Assembly (NCBI GenBank): GCA_013146195.2
Contig: CM028377.1
Coordinates: 33,299,632-33,363,631 of the forward strand
Source of the DNA: Codonopsis lanceolata
Lineage: Eukaryota > Streptophyta > Magnoliopsida > Asterales > Campanulaceae
Direction: 5' to 3'
DNA: 64,000 nt
Shown here: positions 1 through 11,359 of the stretch, one piece after another
Layout of the letters: each line of letters starts with the position of its first letter
Position numbering within the stretch: position 1 is the first letter of the stretch
Program-made: the position numbers and the translations under genes
Notes under the pieces: model-generated
The model's database searches: none
Seen by the model: only the letters and a program-made list of their open reading frames with translations
Told to the model about the DNA's origin: nothing

Positions 1-978
1 AACTAAAATCAAACATAAATAAACAACTAAATAGACATATGAAAATAAATTTATAAACTTTATTATAAATAATTTTAATATTATATATATCTAATAACTT
101 ACATTAAAAACAAAAATAATTGAATTAATTTTTTGTGTTATTTAAGCCAAAAACATTAAAGTAGTATTTAAACTAAACAACTAAACTAACAACAATAATA
201 AAAACATAAAATCACAAAATAATTACAAAAACAAAAAAAACAAAAAAAAGAGGGAAGATGAAATTGTGAGTAGTCACACGTCAGATTTGAAGGACTGGGA
301 GGAACACTTTAAATTTGAAGTGGAGATGAAAGGCTTGTTGGAGTTGTAAATAGTGGACAAATACTTTAAATTTGAAAGTTTGAACTACTTATTAGAGATG
401 ATCTTAGACGGGAGCGGGAGATAGAGAGTGGGAGAGGGAGAGCTTAAGTGGGAGCGAAACCTCTCACCAAAAATACTAAACCTCACTCACTTAAAAAAGT
501 AATTTACATTACCACCCTCCCTCCTATTAAAAAAACATGACAAACTTTTTTTTTTAACAAAAAATATTATTTTTTAATTCTTATACTCCTTGCGTCCTAA
601 AATTATTATTTTGTTTAATCCGTCACATGGATTAAGAAAAAATAATAATTGATTTGATTATTAAGATTAATGTAATGTGCAATTTACTTTAAAACTCATC
701 TGTATGTGTCCTATGTAAAATAAAATAAAAGTAAGGATAAATTGATAAAAGTAATGTCCTAAAATTTTAATTCAATTTAAAATGAAACAATTTATGCTTA
801 CCCACCCCCAATTCTTGAAGTCAAATTGACACAATCAAACAGAACCCATTCCTTTATTTCGTGTTACTAATACAATAACCAACTGTGATCCCATCCCAAC
901 ATAAATGGGATCATTTTGTTGTCTCGTACAAATGTGAAACAAACTCTTAAACAAACTTCTAAGTTCTTCCAATCCTTC
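1..978. other. AT-rich intergenic sequence
   Basis: No open frame or recognisable domain was found. The stretch is very AT-rich with A and T runs. From about 300 to 480 there is a purine-rich patch (repeats of gggag/agagag). A short Stowaway-like left end (ctccttgcgtcc) occurs near 590 but has no matching right end. The stretch lies downstream of the 3' end of the minus-strand GH3 gene and probably holds its 3' UTR and terminator, which I cannot place exactly. Confidence 0.6.
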
Positions 979-3449
979 TTACTTGGGAGATTTCGTTGTT
1001 AGTCCAAATCCAAATGGGTATAAGGGATCATAATGTCGATCACCCACATTCATGGGGAGCTGATCAACTCTCTTAAACCAAGTATGGGCGAGCTTCCCCG
1101 TGAAACCATAGTCGCCAAACAAAACATCGGCCACGCCTTGTCCTTCTGTTCCTGGAAGCCATGCTGCTACAAGGGCATCTATCGTTGGAACGTACTTTTC
1201 AATCACTAGAGGACGACCAGAGACGAGGACAACAACACACTTCACGGACTCACAAACGTTATGGATTATGGTCGGCCCAGGAGCAGGTATTGTCAGATTT
1301 GCACTGTCTCCGAAAGTCTCTGCATATGGGGGTTCTCCCACCACGACAATGGCATAGTCGAATTTTGAGGAATTGACAAATCCAGAATCAGGGTTCTCTT
1401 TAAACACCACGTTGGTTCTGGGATCAACAGTATCTTTAATGGCTTTCAGGATTGTAGTACCTGTAAAATGAAAAGTTGAGTTGTAGTTGAAAGTTATCAA
1501 GTGAAATGGAAGTGATTGTCGTCGTGTATATATACTAATTGTACGTACCTACTGTATGGTTGTTGCCGCTCAATCCTTGCCACGTGATGGTAAATCCACC
1601 ACACTGATACCCAAGATTATCTGCATGGGTTCCGGCAACTAGTATATTTGACGCCTTCTTAGGAAGGGGTAGCAATGGATCCGCCAGAGATTTACCATTC
1701 TTGAGAAGCACAAGAGATTTTCTTACGGCTTCCCTTGCCAGTTCTCTATGCTCCTTGCTTCCTAGGTGCTTGATAAAGCTAAAATCAGCGTACGGGTGCT
1801 CAAACAGTCCCATTGTAAACTTTACCCGTAAAATCCTATGAACTGCATCATCTATTCGGCTCATGGGCACATATCCTTTGTTTACCAAGCCCGTAAGAAT
1901 ATCAATGTAATCAGTGTAGTTAAACGGTACCATGACCTTCAATTGAACGCGACATTAATTATGTTAGTTCACTTCAGAATTTGTAGTAAATTATTAGTTT
2001 CATTAATGCTCACGAAGAACAAACCATGTCAATGCCAGCGTTGATTCCAGCTAAAACGGAGTAAGTGTAGTTAGCACCCTGCGGAGTAGTGATCTTGTCA
2101 AGACCCCAAAAATCTGAGATAACAAATCCCTGAAACAACAAATAATTCACCATTAAATTAAGTAAACTAATTAATGTGAAGCTGAATTAAAAATAAAATA
2201 AAAATTAAGAACATTTTTACTCTGAAGTTTAGTTTATTTTTGAGGAAACCAGTAATCAGGTCACGATGGGTATGCATTTTCATTCCATTCCAGCTCGAGA
2301 GGGACACCATGACAGTTGCAACTCCTTGATGACCGAGTCTTCGTAGGCTGGCATATGTATGCTGAACAATCCATTGCTGTTTACTATTGTATTGCCCTCA
2401 TTTGTGCCGTTGTAAGTTCCACCATCGCCTACATAGTGCTTTGCACACGCTGCAATTTTATCCCTATGGAAACAAGGATCAGGTACAAATACACCCAAGT
2501 TGTTTAAGAATTCGAGAGCTAATTCAAACGATCATCAGTGGTATGGAAATTTTAAGAGCTACATGAGTACTTACTGTCCACCGACGTAAGGAACACCCTT
2601 TCTAGAGCCAGGAGGATGTCGCCTTGTAATCCTGGAATAATTTCAGTCATTGCTCTAACAATCTTGTAATCTTCACTGTAGCTTTCGTAATATCTTCCCC
2701 ATCTTGGGTTTCTAGCCACCTGTCACCATGCATTGCTTGCAAACACGACTCTTTTTTTTTTTTTTTTTGGTAGAGGGATGGAGTTAGTTTCATATAATTA
2801 GTCATACACTCATACCGCAATAGAAGGTGCAAAAGTATAAGGGATGCCGGTGGCCCTGCATTCAAGAGCGGTTGCAGCTCCAATCCTCTTCACTAGCTGT
2901 GGATCCCTGGTAACGCCAAGGCCAATATTATGAGGAAAAATAGTTGCATTGTACACGTTGTTATGGCCGTGAACAGCATATATATATATGGAATCCCGAG
3001 TCTGGTTGCTAACGCTCCCTTTGGAAACTATTGACCATTTTGATCCATGTCTCAGCCGATGCATTTACACCCGGAAGACTCCTGCTCCATTCAACGCACT
3101 TCCTGCAACAGTACTTTGAAAATGAATAATAATGTTTGAATTAAGCTTGCAATATATTACTTCATAAGGGAATGCAACATCTGAAAAATTAAATTATGTA
3201 CGTACCTATGAAATATTTTTTCATGACTTCAGGGGATGCAACAGTTCGCTCGATTTGGGTCATTTGGCCGATCTTTTCAGCTAACGTCATCCGACCCATT
3301 AGGTCACGAATCCGAACATTTATGTGCTGTTTGGGATCTTTGTATCTCGGTTTGGCTGTTACTGCATCTGCTATGCTAGCCAAGCAACACATATTGATGA
3401 CTAGAATTCCTACAAGGAGGAGGACTGAAATAGGAACAGGCTGACCCAT
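979..3449 (-). CDS. GH3 beta-glucosidase / exo-beta-glucanase gene, 7 exons, frame broken by small deletions
   Basis: Secreted plant glycoside hydrolase family 3 enzyme of the barley ExoI type, which removes glucose from the non-reducing end of cell-wall beta-glucans. Exons by GT/AG junctions: 3206-3449, 2816-3102, 2575-2719, 2221-2463, 2025-2129, 1549-1936, 979-1460. Exon 1 has a signal peptide (hydrophobic ISVLLLVGILVINMCCL), then RIRDLMGRMTLAEKIGQM. Family motifs follow: GHNNVYNATIFPHNIGLG, RNPRWGRYYESYSED, AACAKHYVGDGG, the nucleophile loop GFVISDFWGLDKIT, DNLGYQCGGFTITWQG and the C-terminal GDRHYDPLYPFGFGL. The barley acid/base Glu position (GGWTIEWQG) is Thr here; from memory many dicot paralogues also have Thr. 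As assembled, the frame is lost at about 3081, 3015, 2979-2989 (~7 nt), 2615 and 2324; the other four are one-base losses. All splice sites are intact, so sequencing error is at least as likely as a pseudogene. Confidence 0.85.
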
Positions 3450-3571
3450 TTTTGCCTCTACCTAACTAACAATGACTGGCTTTTGCCAACACTGTTAATT
3501 AGTTGAATATAACCAAAGTATTACTAGTACTAGATTACTACCTCTTTTCTTCTTGCATGCAGCCACCAATA

Positions 3572-3578
3572 CTTATAG
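3572..3578 (-). promoter_or_regulatory. Putative TATA box of the GH3 gene
   Basis: TATAAGT on the minus strand, about 125 bases upstream of the GH3 start codon and in a sensible place for a plant core promoter. This is position and consensus only; no transcription start is visible. Confidence 0.35.
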
Positions 3579-3710
3579 TGTTCAATCCACATAACACAAA
3601 GACAATAATGAGCTTTTTTTTCCCATAAAGAATTATGTATTCGTCAAACATGACAGATCAGCAGGTAAAGTTAACATTTGAAATGGCAGTCAGTACACAA
3701 ATCTATCTTA

Positions 3711-3885
3711 CTCCTTCTTCCGATCGATCTCCGTTTAAAAGTTAAATTTTTAAAAAATTAAATTTTTAGTAGTTCATTACTAATAAAATTAAATAACACT
3801 TACATATTTTAATTTTTAAAAGTGAACTCTTTAAATGAAATAATCCGAAATGAGATAATGGATTCTTTACCCGGAACGGAGGGAG
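3711..3885. mobile_element. Stowaway-like MITE (Tc1/mariner type)
   Basis: About 175 bp with a right end ccggaacggagggag and a degenerate inverted left end ctccttcttcc, flanked on both sides by TA, the target duplication of Tc1/mariner elements. The interior is AT-rich and non-coding. CTCCCTCCGTnCC termini are the hallmark of plant Stowaway MITEs. It sits about 260 bp upstream of the GH3 gene. The left terminus matches imperfectly, so this is an old copy. Confidence 0.6.
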
Positions 3886-4528
3886 TATTATTAAATTATA
3901 CCCCATGTTCCTCTCTCACCTCTTTGGATTCTAACAAGTTATTGAAACCATCTCTGTCAAATATAATTCAATATGATAAGCTATCTTGAACATCTACTAT
4001 AAGAGACTTTCAGTGTGTAAATTAAATGCAACCACCGGTTGATTAAATAGTACCTCAAATTAAACAAAAGAGTTAAGGAGGCAGAGAACCATCAATATGA
4101 TTGAACATGGCAATGACAGCTAGAGTGGCAAACGGGCTATTCCTATGGGCATCCGATTCAAATATGATTACATTTCAAAGCTTTTTATGCTATGGACGCT
4201 CAATCATACCCATGAATCAACTTTTGGACTTCTATATGCACTGCCCATTGGAGATTTGTTGATGCATATAAGCTTGGGGAGACTGTGAAAAATGGACAAT
4301 TTGGAGAAGTTCTTCGCATGGAAATGAGCATGGACACAAATTATCAACATAATTAATGGCTCAGCAATTAAACCAAACCATTCATTTGATCAAACTCCCG
4401 TTTTAGCAAAAGAATATATATAGCCGTACTTAAAACCATTGACTTGGTTAACCTTTTTTTTTTTTTTTAATCGGGTTGAATCATGTGTAGTAGTTTCGCC
4501 TCTCATTGCTACTACCGTGAAAATCGCG
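3886..4528. other. Intergenic sequence up to scaffold gap
   Basis: No coding frame, domain or repeat structure was recognised. It contains a T14 run near 4454-4467 and ends at the first N block. Confidence 0.5.
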
Positions 4529-4628
4529 NNNNNNNNNNNNNNNNNNNNNNNNNNNNNNNNNNNNNNNNNNNNNNNNNNNNNNNNNNNNNNNNNNNNNNNN
4601 NNNNNNNNNNNNNNNNNNNNNNNNNNNN
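4529..4628. other. Scaffold gap (100 N)
   Basis: Exactly 100 N, the usual placeholder for an unsized gap. It removes the 5' LTR and most of gag of the chromovirus that follows. Unlike the second gap, its flanks do not resemble each other. Confidence 0.99.
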
Positions 4629-4673
4629 ATTTGCCAGTGCAGGGCTGCAATTTGAGAGAGGTCTTGGGGAAAA

Positions 4674-7600
4674 ATGGGAAGTGTTATTATATGCGGTGAT
4701 GGAACTCACATGAAGAAAGATTGTCCAATCTTAAGGCCAGTGTCGTGGCCGGTGACAATGGGGCTAAGAGAGATGTGGACTCCACAAGTTCAAGGCAGGT
4801 GTTTGCGCTTGATCGTCGAGGTTCGAGGGTCTACGGCCGTGATTGGAGGTACTCTTTCTATATTCGATCATAAGGCTCGAGTTCTCGTAGATCCGGGGTC
4901 TTCGTTCATATGTTGCTTCACACTTTATTGAGAACCTTTACGTTTGCCTCACCTTTGCCATATTTGCTTGAAGTGTCTACCCTGGGGAATATATGCTCAA
5001 TATAGTGTTTAAGTCTTGTGATGTTTGGTGGGTGACCACACTTTTGCATGCGATTTGGTAGTTCTTCCTATCGTGACTTTGATGTTATTCTTGGCATGGG
5101 CGGTTATGTGCTTATCATGCTATAGTTATTTGCCATAGAAGAGAGTTACCTTTTATATGCGGGTATTACTGAGTTTACTTTTGTGGGAGATCATGCTGAG
5201 CGGCGTGCACTTTATTTCTGCATTGAGGGCTAGAAAATTATTATCTCAAAGGGTGTCACGGGTTATCTTGCATCGTAGTTGATAAGAGAAGTCTTCGCCT
5301 AACTTAGAAGGGTCCGTGGTGTGAATTTCCCGGCGTGTTTTACACCGATCATGCTATGCCACTGATAGAGAACTAGAGTTTTGCATTGAACTTATTAGGG
5401 ACTTCACGATTTCTAAGGCACCTTATAGAATGGCACCCGCGGGCTTAGGGAGTTGAAAACCCGATTGCAAGAACTTCAGAGATTGGTTTTGTTAAACCAA
5501 GTGTGTCGCAGGGCGCACGGTTTGTTTGTGAGGAAGAAAGATGGGAGTTTGCGGTTGTGTATAGACTACCGAGAATTGAATAAGGTTACTATTAAGAATA
5601 AGTATCCTCTACCCCACATCGATGACCTTTTGACCGGTTGAGGGTCCATTGTCTACTCTAAGCTTGATTTGAGATGGGGTTACTACCGGTTGAAGGTTAG
5701 AGAGGAAGACATCCAGAAGGCGGCTTTTCGCTAGGTATGGTCATTTTGAGTTTGTGGTGATGCCGTTTGGGTTGACGAATGCGCCCGGCGTGTTTATGGA
5801 TTTGATGAACCAGAGTTTTTCACGGTTATCTCGATTGCTTTGTTGTAGTCTTTATTGATGATATTTTGGTATATTCGAAATCTCGGGAGGAGCATGAGAA
5901 ACATTTGAGATCGTGTTGTCTATTCTTGAGAGAAGCGACTTTACGCCATTTAGCAAATGTGCCTTTTGGCTTGAGGTATATCTTTCTTGGGGCACATAGT
6001 TTCGGCCTTGGGATAGCCGTCGATCCTCTAAGATTGAAGCGGTGGCAATTGGAAGAGGCCTAGTTAGGTTACCGAGGTTCGGAGTTTCTTGGGGTTAGCG
6101 GGTTATTACGAAGGTTTATTGAGGGTTTCTCTAGGATTGTAACTCCTATGGCGAAGTTGACACAGAAGAAACGTCTTGGTTGTTTGGAGAGAAATGTGAG
6201 TCTAGTTTCAAGAGCTTAAGAATCGGTTGACATCGGCACCTATTTTGGCTTTGCCTAGTGGAGGAGAAAATTTTGTGATCTATAGTGATGCTTCTAAGGA
6301 AGGTTTGGGTTGTGTTTTGATGCAGAATGGGAGGGTGATCGCCTATGCATCTAGGAAATTGTCTATTCATGAGCAGAATTACCCGACACATGATATGGAG
6401 TTGGCTGCGATTATTTTCGCGTTGCATAAGTGGAAACACTACTTGTATGGGTCTAAGTTGAGATCTTCACCGACCATAAGAGCTTGAAATACTTGTTTCG
6501 CAAAAGGAGTTGAATATGAGGCAGCGTAGATGGATGGAAAAGTTAAAGGACCATGATTGTACTATCTTATATCATCCGGGGAAGGCAAATGTGGTAGCGG
6601 ATGCCTTGAGTAGGAAAGTTTATATGTCTTGCATGATGGTTAAAGAATGGAAGATGTTAGAGGACTTAATGAGATTGGAGTCCTAGTGTTGTTGATAGAG
6701 GTGTGATTTTTGCTAATATTAGGTGCTACACCGCTTTATTTGGGAAAATTAGAGAAGCTCAAGGAATGATCCGGAGTTGAGGAAAATTATTGATGGGTTG
6801 GTGAGAGTGTATCGCCGGACTTTGTGGTTATACCAGGGGTACCTTGATTTTCGAGGTAGGGTTTGTGTTCCTTGTAATGCGGAGTTGAAGAGGTTGGTTC
6901 TTGATGAGGCTCATAAGGCGAAGTATACCATTCACCTGGGAGCACGAAGATGTACTTGGATTTGAAAAGACAGGTTCGGTGGAAAGGTATGAAGAGAGAT
7001 TGCCGAGTGCGTGTCTAAGTGTTTGACTTGTCGGCGGGTTAAGGTGAGCATCGAGACTGCGCAGATTTCTACAACCATTGGAGATTCTCGAGTGGAAATG
7101 GGAGTTCATTACCATGGACTTTGTGACGGGGGTTACACAAGCGCTTGAGGTTTAATGCGGTTTGGGTTATAGTCGACAGTTGACTAAGTCTCGCACACTT
7201 CATTCGATAGCTATCACGTATTCATTGACTCGGTTAGCGACTTTGTATATCCGTGAGATCGTGAGACTTCATGGCGCACTGGTTAGTATTGTGTGATAGA
7301 GACCCGAGGTTCACATCTAGGTTTTGGAAGTCATTGCATAGAAGCTTTGGGGACTAGATTGGACTTCAAGATGCGACTTTTCATCCAAAGCGGATGGTCG
7401 ACCCCGAAGCGACTAATTCAGATTTTGGAGGATATGTTGCGAGAGCTTGTGCGTGGATTTCAAGGAAGTGGGATTCTCATTTGCCTTTGGCCGAGTTTGC
7501 GTATAATAACTTGAGCTTATCGATCGAGTATCAAGATGGCGCCGTATGAAGCTTTGTATGGGCGTAAGTGTAGATCGCCAATTTGTTGGGACGAAGTTGG

Positions 7601-8190
7601 AGAGGCGAAACTTTGGGGTTCCGAGAGTTAGTACACGCCAATCGGTTGAGGCGTGAAGTTGATTAGAGATCGTTTGCGCACCGCTCAAAGTCGACAAAAA
7701 GAGTTATGCTGATAATCGAAGAGGGATCTTGAGTTCCAAGTGGGTGATTACGTGTTCTTGAAGGTAACACCGGAGAGGTACTAAGAGGTTTGGCAAGAAA
7801 GGGAAGCTTACAGAGATACATTGGTCCATTTGAGGTTCTTGAGAGAGTTGGGACCTTAGCGTATCGTATTGCATTGCCACCTTCACTTTCGGAGACACAT
7901 AACGTATTCCATGTTTCCATGTTACGAAAGTATTTGAAGGCGAGTCTCATGTACTCGAGTATGAGGAGATCACGTTTGAGCCGATATGTCATACGTTGAA
8001 AAGCAGTGAAGATTTTGGATACCAAAGGAGCAAGTAAGTGCTACGAACCAAGAGAATTCCCTTAGTCAAAGTTCTTTGGAGGAACCACAACATTGAAGAA
8101 GCGATTTGGGAGGCGGAGCGGAGATCTTGCGAGAAGCATCCACATTTATTCGACGAACTTGGTAAGAATTTAGGGACTAAATTCCTAAAG
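4674..8190 (+). pseudogene. Decayed gag-pol of the Tekay-like chromovirus
   Basis: Readable islands in shifting frames, in order. Zinc-knuckle remnant ICGDGTHMKKDCP at ~4690. Aspartic protease ARVLVDPGSSF at ~4880. RT with RLCIDYRELNKVTIKNKYPL (~5550) and catalytic FIDDILVYS (the two Asp codons at 5857-5862). RNase H YSDASKEGLGCVL and YASRKLS (6270-6370). Integrase with a C..C remnant (CLTCRRVKV, ~7025) and APYEALYGRKCRSPICWDE (~7540). Integrase tail RYIGPFEVLERVGTLAYRIA (~7810) and NVFHVSMLRKY. Chromodomain-like LVKVLWRNHNIEEAIWEAE (~8060-8115). The protein once copied and inserted the element; the frame is now broken at many points and it cannot be made whole. Confidence 0.8.
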
Positions 8191-8200
8191 GTGGGGAGAG
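8187..8200 (+). promoter_or_regulatory. Polypurine tract of the chromovirus
   Basis: Purine-rich aaaggtggggagag lies immediately before the TGTAAC start of the 3' LTR, where plus-strand DNA synthesis is primed in LTR elements. Position and composition both fit. Confidence 0.75.
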
Positions 8201-11053
8201 TGTAACGCCCCATATTCTTGCATGTGCATTGTATGCTTGTTTTCTTACTTTCTTGGTTGAATTGTGAGCATGTTTACTTGTCATATAAATGTTTTAGAAT
8301 CATTCATGGATCATTTTAGAAGTTCATAACATGTTTAGAATCATATAAACTTGTTTGTAGAATCGCCGGTTTAATCGCGTTGAATTTGGTCTTAGCGATT
8401 CCTCTCGTTGCTCGTATTTGCTTCTATTTCGACGCGTCGAAGTGTTCGTTGAGTTCTTGGCTTTATATTCAAGTCTTATTCATGTTGAAACAAACCTATT
8501 TCATGCCCAAGACATCCTAGATTGATTGAGGTTTGATTGTAGTTTGATCCGTTGTTCATTCGTCGCGTGGTTCGCGCCTTGTCCTAGCTTGTTCCGGGGG
8601 TTGTTCGGGTGCGTTTCCGATGTGTTTTGAGTAGGGTTAGACCTTAGAATGGTTGCCCAAAGTTTGGGACCATTTAGGACAAGTTTAGAACTAGTTTTGA
8701 GGTTCAGAGGCCCAGCGGCCGCATGGGAGGAATCGGGCGCCAACTTCCTCAGCAGGAGGAATTTCAATGTGCGAAATCAGAAGAGAAGCCTCAGTACATG
8801 AGGCGGCGCATGGGGAAGGTGAGGCCGGCGCCCGCCTCAGCTCCAGACTCTCAATTTCGGGATTTTTTCCCTGTTTTGGAATTGGACGATTTTTATACCC
8901 AAACCCCTATCTAAACCTATCTTAAACCTTCCTAACCCTCCTCACTTAAGTCCTAATAACCCTAACTTGTTTTAATGATGGATTAAGAGTGTTTTGGGTG
9001 ACCAATTAAGCCACAAATATCTAGTTCAAGGGACCCAACATGTTGACACATGTCCCACTCAAATTTTAGACCTATAAGAGCCACATTTCGATTTTTTGAC
9101 TCTCATATCTCACCCTCACTCTCCAAAAACGGGATTTCATCTTCTCCAAGACTCTCCCATGGCTTCTTGAAGCTTTCATCTCCATCCTCCTTCATCCATT
9201 CATCCATTGCCCAAGAGCCATTCATTAAAGTTGAAGAGCTCATCAAGGGGAGCATTTCCATCCGAATAGTTTCTTCTAGTTCTTTCTTTGGTGTATAACT
9301 TGTAAGTTACCTACTTAATCTTCTTCTTCTTCTAGTTCTCATTGACCCTAAGGAAGCAAAGTCTATGTTGGTTGAGGTCAATGAGGGCACTTGTATGCTT
9401 TACATGCTATATTGTTGTATGTTGAAGTTGTGAGCTTGCTAGGAGCATGCCTAGGATGATTTCCTACCTATGAATGTTTATAATACTCTTCCATCTTGTC
9501 TATTTAAGGTTTTGAGCATGTTAAAACCATGTATGATATTTATGTTGGAAGTGTTGATTTATGAGAATGCCCTAGTTATGCCTTCTTGAAATGTTGTGAA
9601 AGTGTTATGTGTTCTATCCTAAATTTTGGACTCTATGATGAACTTGAATCACTTTGCATTGCCTTGGTGAGTTTATAATCTTGTTGAACCTAGAAATGAC
9701 CTAGGTTGGGGTTATGAAGCATATAGCTTCAATTTCTCCAAATTTGGGAATTTAGAGCAAAGACTCAACGGAGTCGACTTTAGGGAATATTTGAACGTGT
9801 TGAACCCTAGTTTCAATCCCTACGAAGTTTGGACACCGCTTTGATTGGTTTACTCAAGTATGAGATTGGCTTGATTGTTTATAACAAGTTTCTATGAAAG
9901 GTTGGTTTTGTGCAATTTAATTGCCTTGATATGATTTTATAGTAGAGATTGATACCCTACTTGGTTGGTCGAGTTCGCTCTTGTCGAATTCGGTCTTTGA
10001 TTGGTTTAGTCAAGTAAATATCTACTTGTGCATCACATTGAGTCAGTGGCATTATTTGGTTTGTTTATCTAAGTCGGTGGGCGATGCATCGCCTTCACGA
10101 ATTATGGGATTCGTGTTCGCTATGGATCGCCGCACTGGGACTTCACACACACCTTCACCGTGGGCGCGGTGGGGAAGTAGCCCTTTGCCGTATCGGTTAA
10201 GTGCCGCATTGGCTTGCTATCTAGATCGAGAGGATTCTCGGTATAAGTCGATGAATTCACATAACATCGATGGCACGAACCGATGCTGAGGAATGTTTTG
10301 CGGAGCTACTGAGCCGTTTGCCGTATATCATATCCTACTTGTATGATTTAAATTCCCGCACTTATGTGAACAATGTGCTAAGTGCTATATGATGATCATG
10401 TATGATAATCGAGATAAATGTCATGCTATAACATGTACATGCATTATAGTAACTTACTAAGTCTTTCGACTTACCCTATTTGTTTGCTTTGTCTTTCCTT
10501 AGATCCAGAGGAGACGGTCAGGGATAGACTTCGCTTGTACTCGTTGGTTGTTTGTTTTAGCGGGTTGCTATTTTGGACTTTGGTTATTTAGATTCTTATT
10601 TTGGTAAGGACGATGGGAAGCAAGTCATGTAGACTTAGCTTGGGTTTATGTTGTGTTTGTTGATGTAATAGACTTAACTACTTAACATTTGTAATCTTTT
10701 GGTAAGCCGACTTACATGTCGAGCCTGTTTATATGTGTTTGGTTCACTACGGTTTTCTTCCGCTAAAGCTCGTTATTTATTGTTGTTATCATTGTCTCCG
10801 GCATGTTGTGGCCGTTGAGGTTATATTAAGCATGTGTTAATAATTGTAGGAGTAGTTGTTGGGTTCCTACCAACGCGTCGCCGATGACTTGTTTAAATTA
10901 GGTTGCTTTTCCGGCCAAGTGTAGCCGAGTTGTTGTATGTATGCGATGTTGCGCCACATGATTTTTGTGATCCTACTATGCATGCTTGTGTTATCGTCTA
11001 TTTGGACGGCGCGACTCGGGATCTCGCATTGGGGTCCGGGTCGGGTCGTCACA
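8201..11053 (+). repeat. 3' LTR of the Tekay-like chromovirus (~2.85 kb)
   Basis: Starts TGTAACGCCCC right after the polypurine tract and ends near GGGTCGTCACA (TG...CA; end uncertain by ~3 bases). It has a TATA box at 9073-9080. A conserved block at 10083-10120 (gatgcatcgccttcacga...) also occurs, inverted, in the minus-strand solo LTR at 51190-55654, which ties the two to related families. No coding frame is present. Confidence 0.75.
9073..9080 (+). promoter_or_regulatory. TATA box in chromovirus LTR
   Basis: TATAAGAG inside the LTR, about 870 bp from its start, followed by a pyrimidine-rich stretch typical of a plant 5' leader. It probably marks the U3/R border. Confidence 0.5.
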
Positions 11054-11359
11054 ACAGTTGACTGAGAACTACAACTTCTATATCCGAAGTATAGGGTTGG
11101 AGCTTATTGAAGAGGGTGATGTAATTGGCATACCTCTTCGTAAGGCCGTTCCTAGCATTTAATTGGCCTAGGGTAAAGCTCAAGAAAGGGCCCTGATTTA
11201 ATAACTAAAACTAATATTTAGAAAAAATTACGGGCTGCTTCACTCTTTGAAACTTATAATCGCTAAAGTACACCCTTTTTTATTTTCAACCAGAAAAAGT
11301 CACTTTTAGTGGCAAAATGACTACCATACCCTTAATGCATCGTAGGTACGCTATGGAGG
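11054..11359. other. Unassigned spacer between two elements
   Basis: About 300 bp between the chromovirus LTR and the LTR of element B. A short open stretch (about 34 codons from 11059, reading NYNFYIRSIGLELIEEGDV) is not recognised. The five bases ggagg at 11355-11359 should be the target duplication of element B, but its partner lies outside the window. Confidence 0.5.

Larger units (their letters stand above)
4629..11053 (+). mobile_element. Ty3/gypsy chromovirus, Tekay-like, 5'-truncated at the gap
   Basis: Order of parts is zinc knuckle, protease, RT, RNase H, integrase, chromodomain-like tail, polypurine tract, long 3' LTR. That is the plant chromovirus order. The long LTR starting TGTAACGCCCC and the tail motif VKVLW..H..EEAIWE point to the Tekay/Del group. 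The 5' LTR and most of gag are missing at the scaffold gap, so the target duplication cannot be tested. Many stops and frameshifts make it non-autonomous. Confidence 0.8.

Noticed and set aside
575..800. Possible second Stowaway MITE beginning ctccttgcgtccta
   Set aside because: No inverted right end or TA-flanked partner was found within 400 bp.
4390..4713. Open frames running through the N block
   Set aside because: They contain about 34 unknown residues from the scaffold gap.
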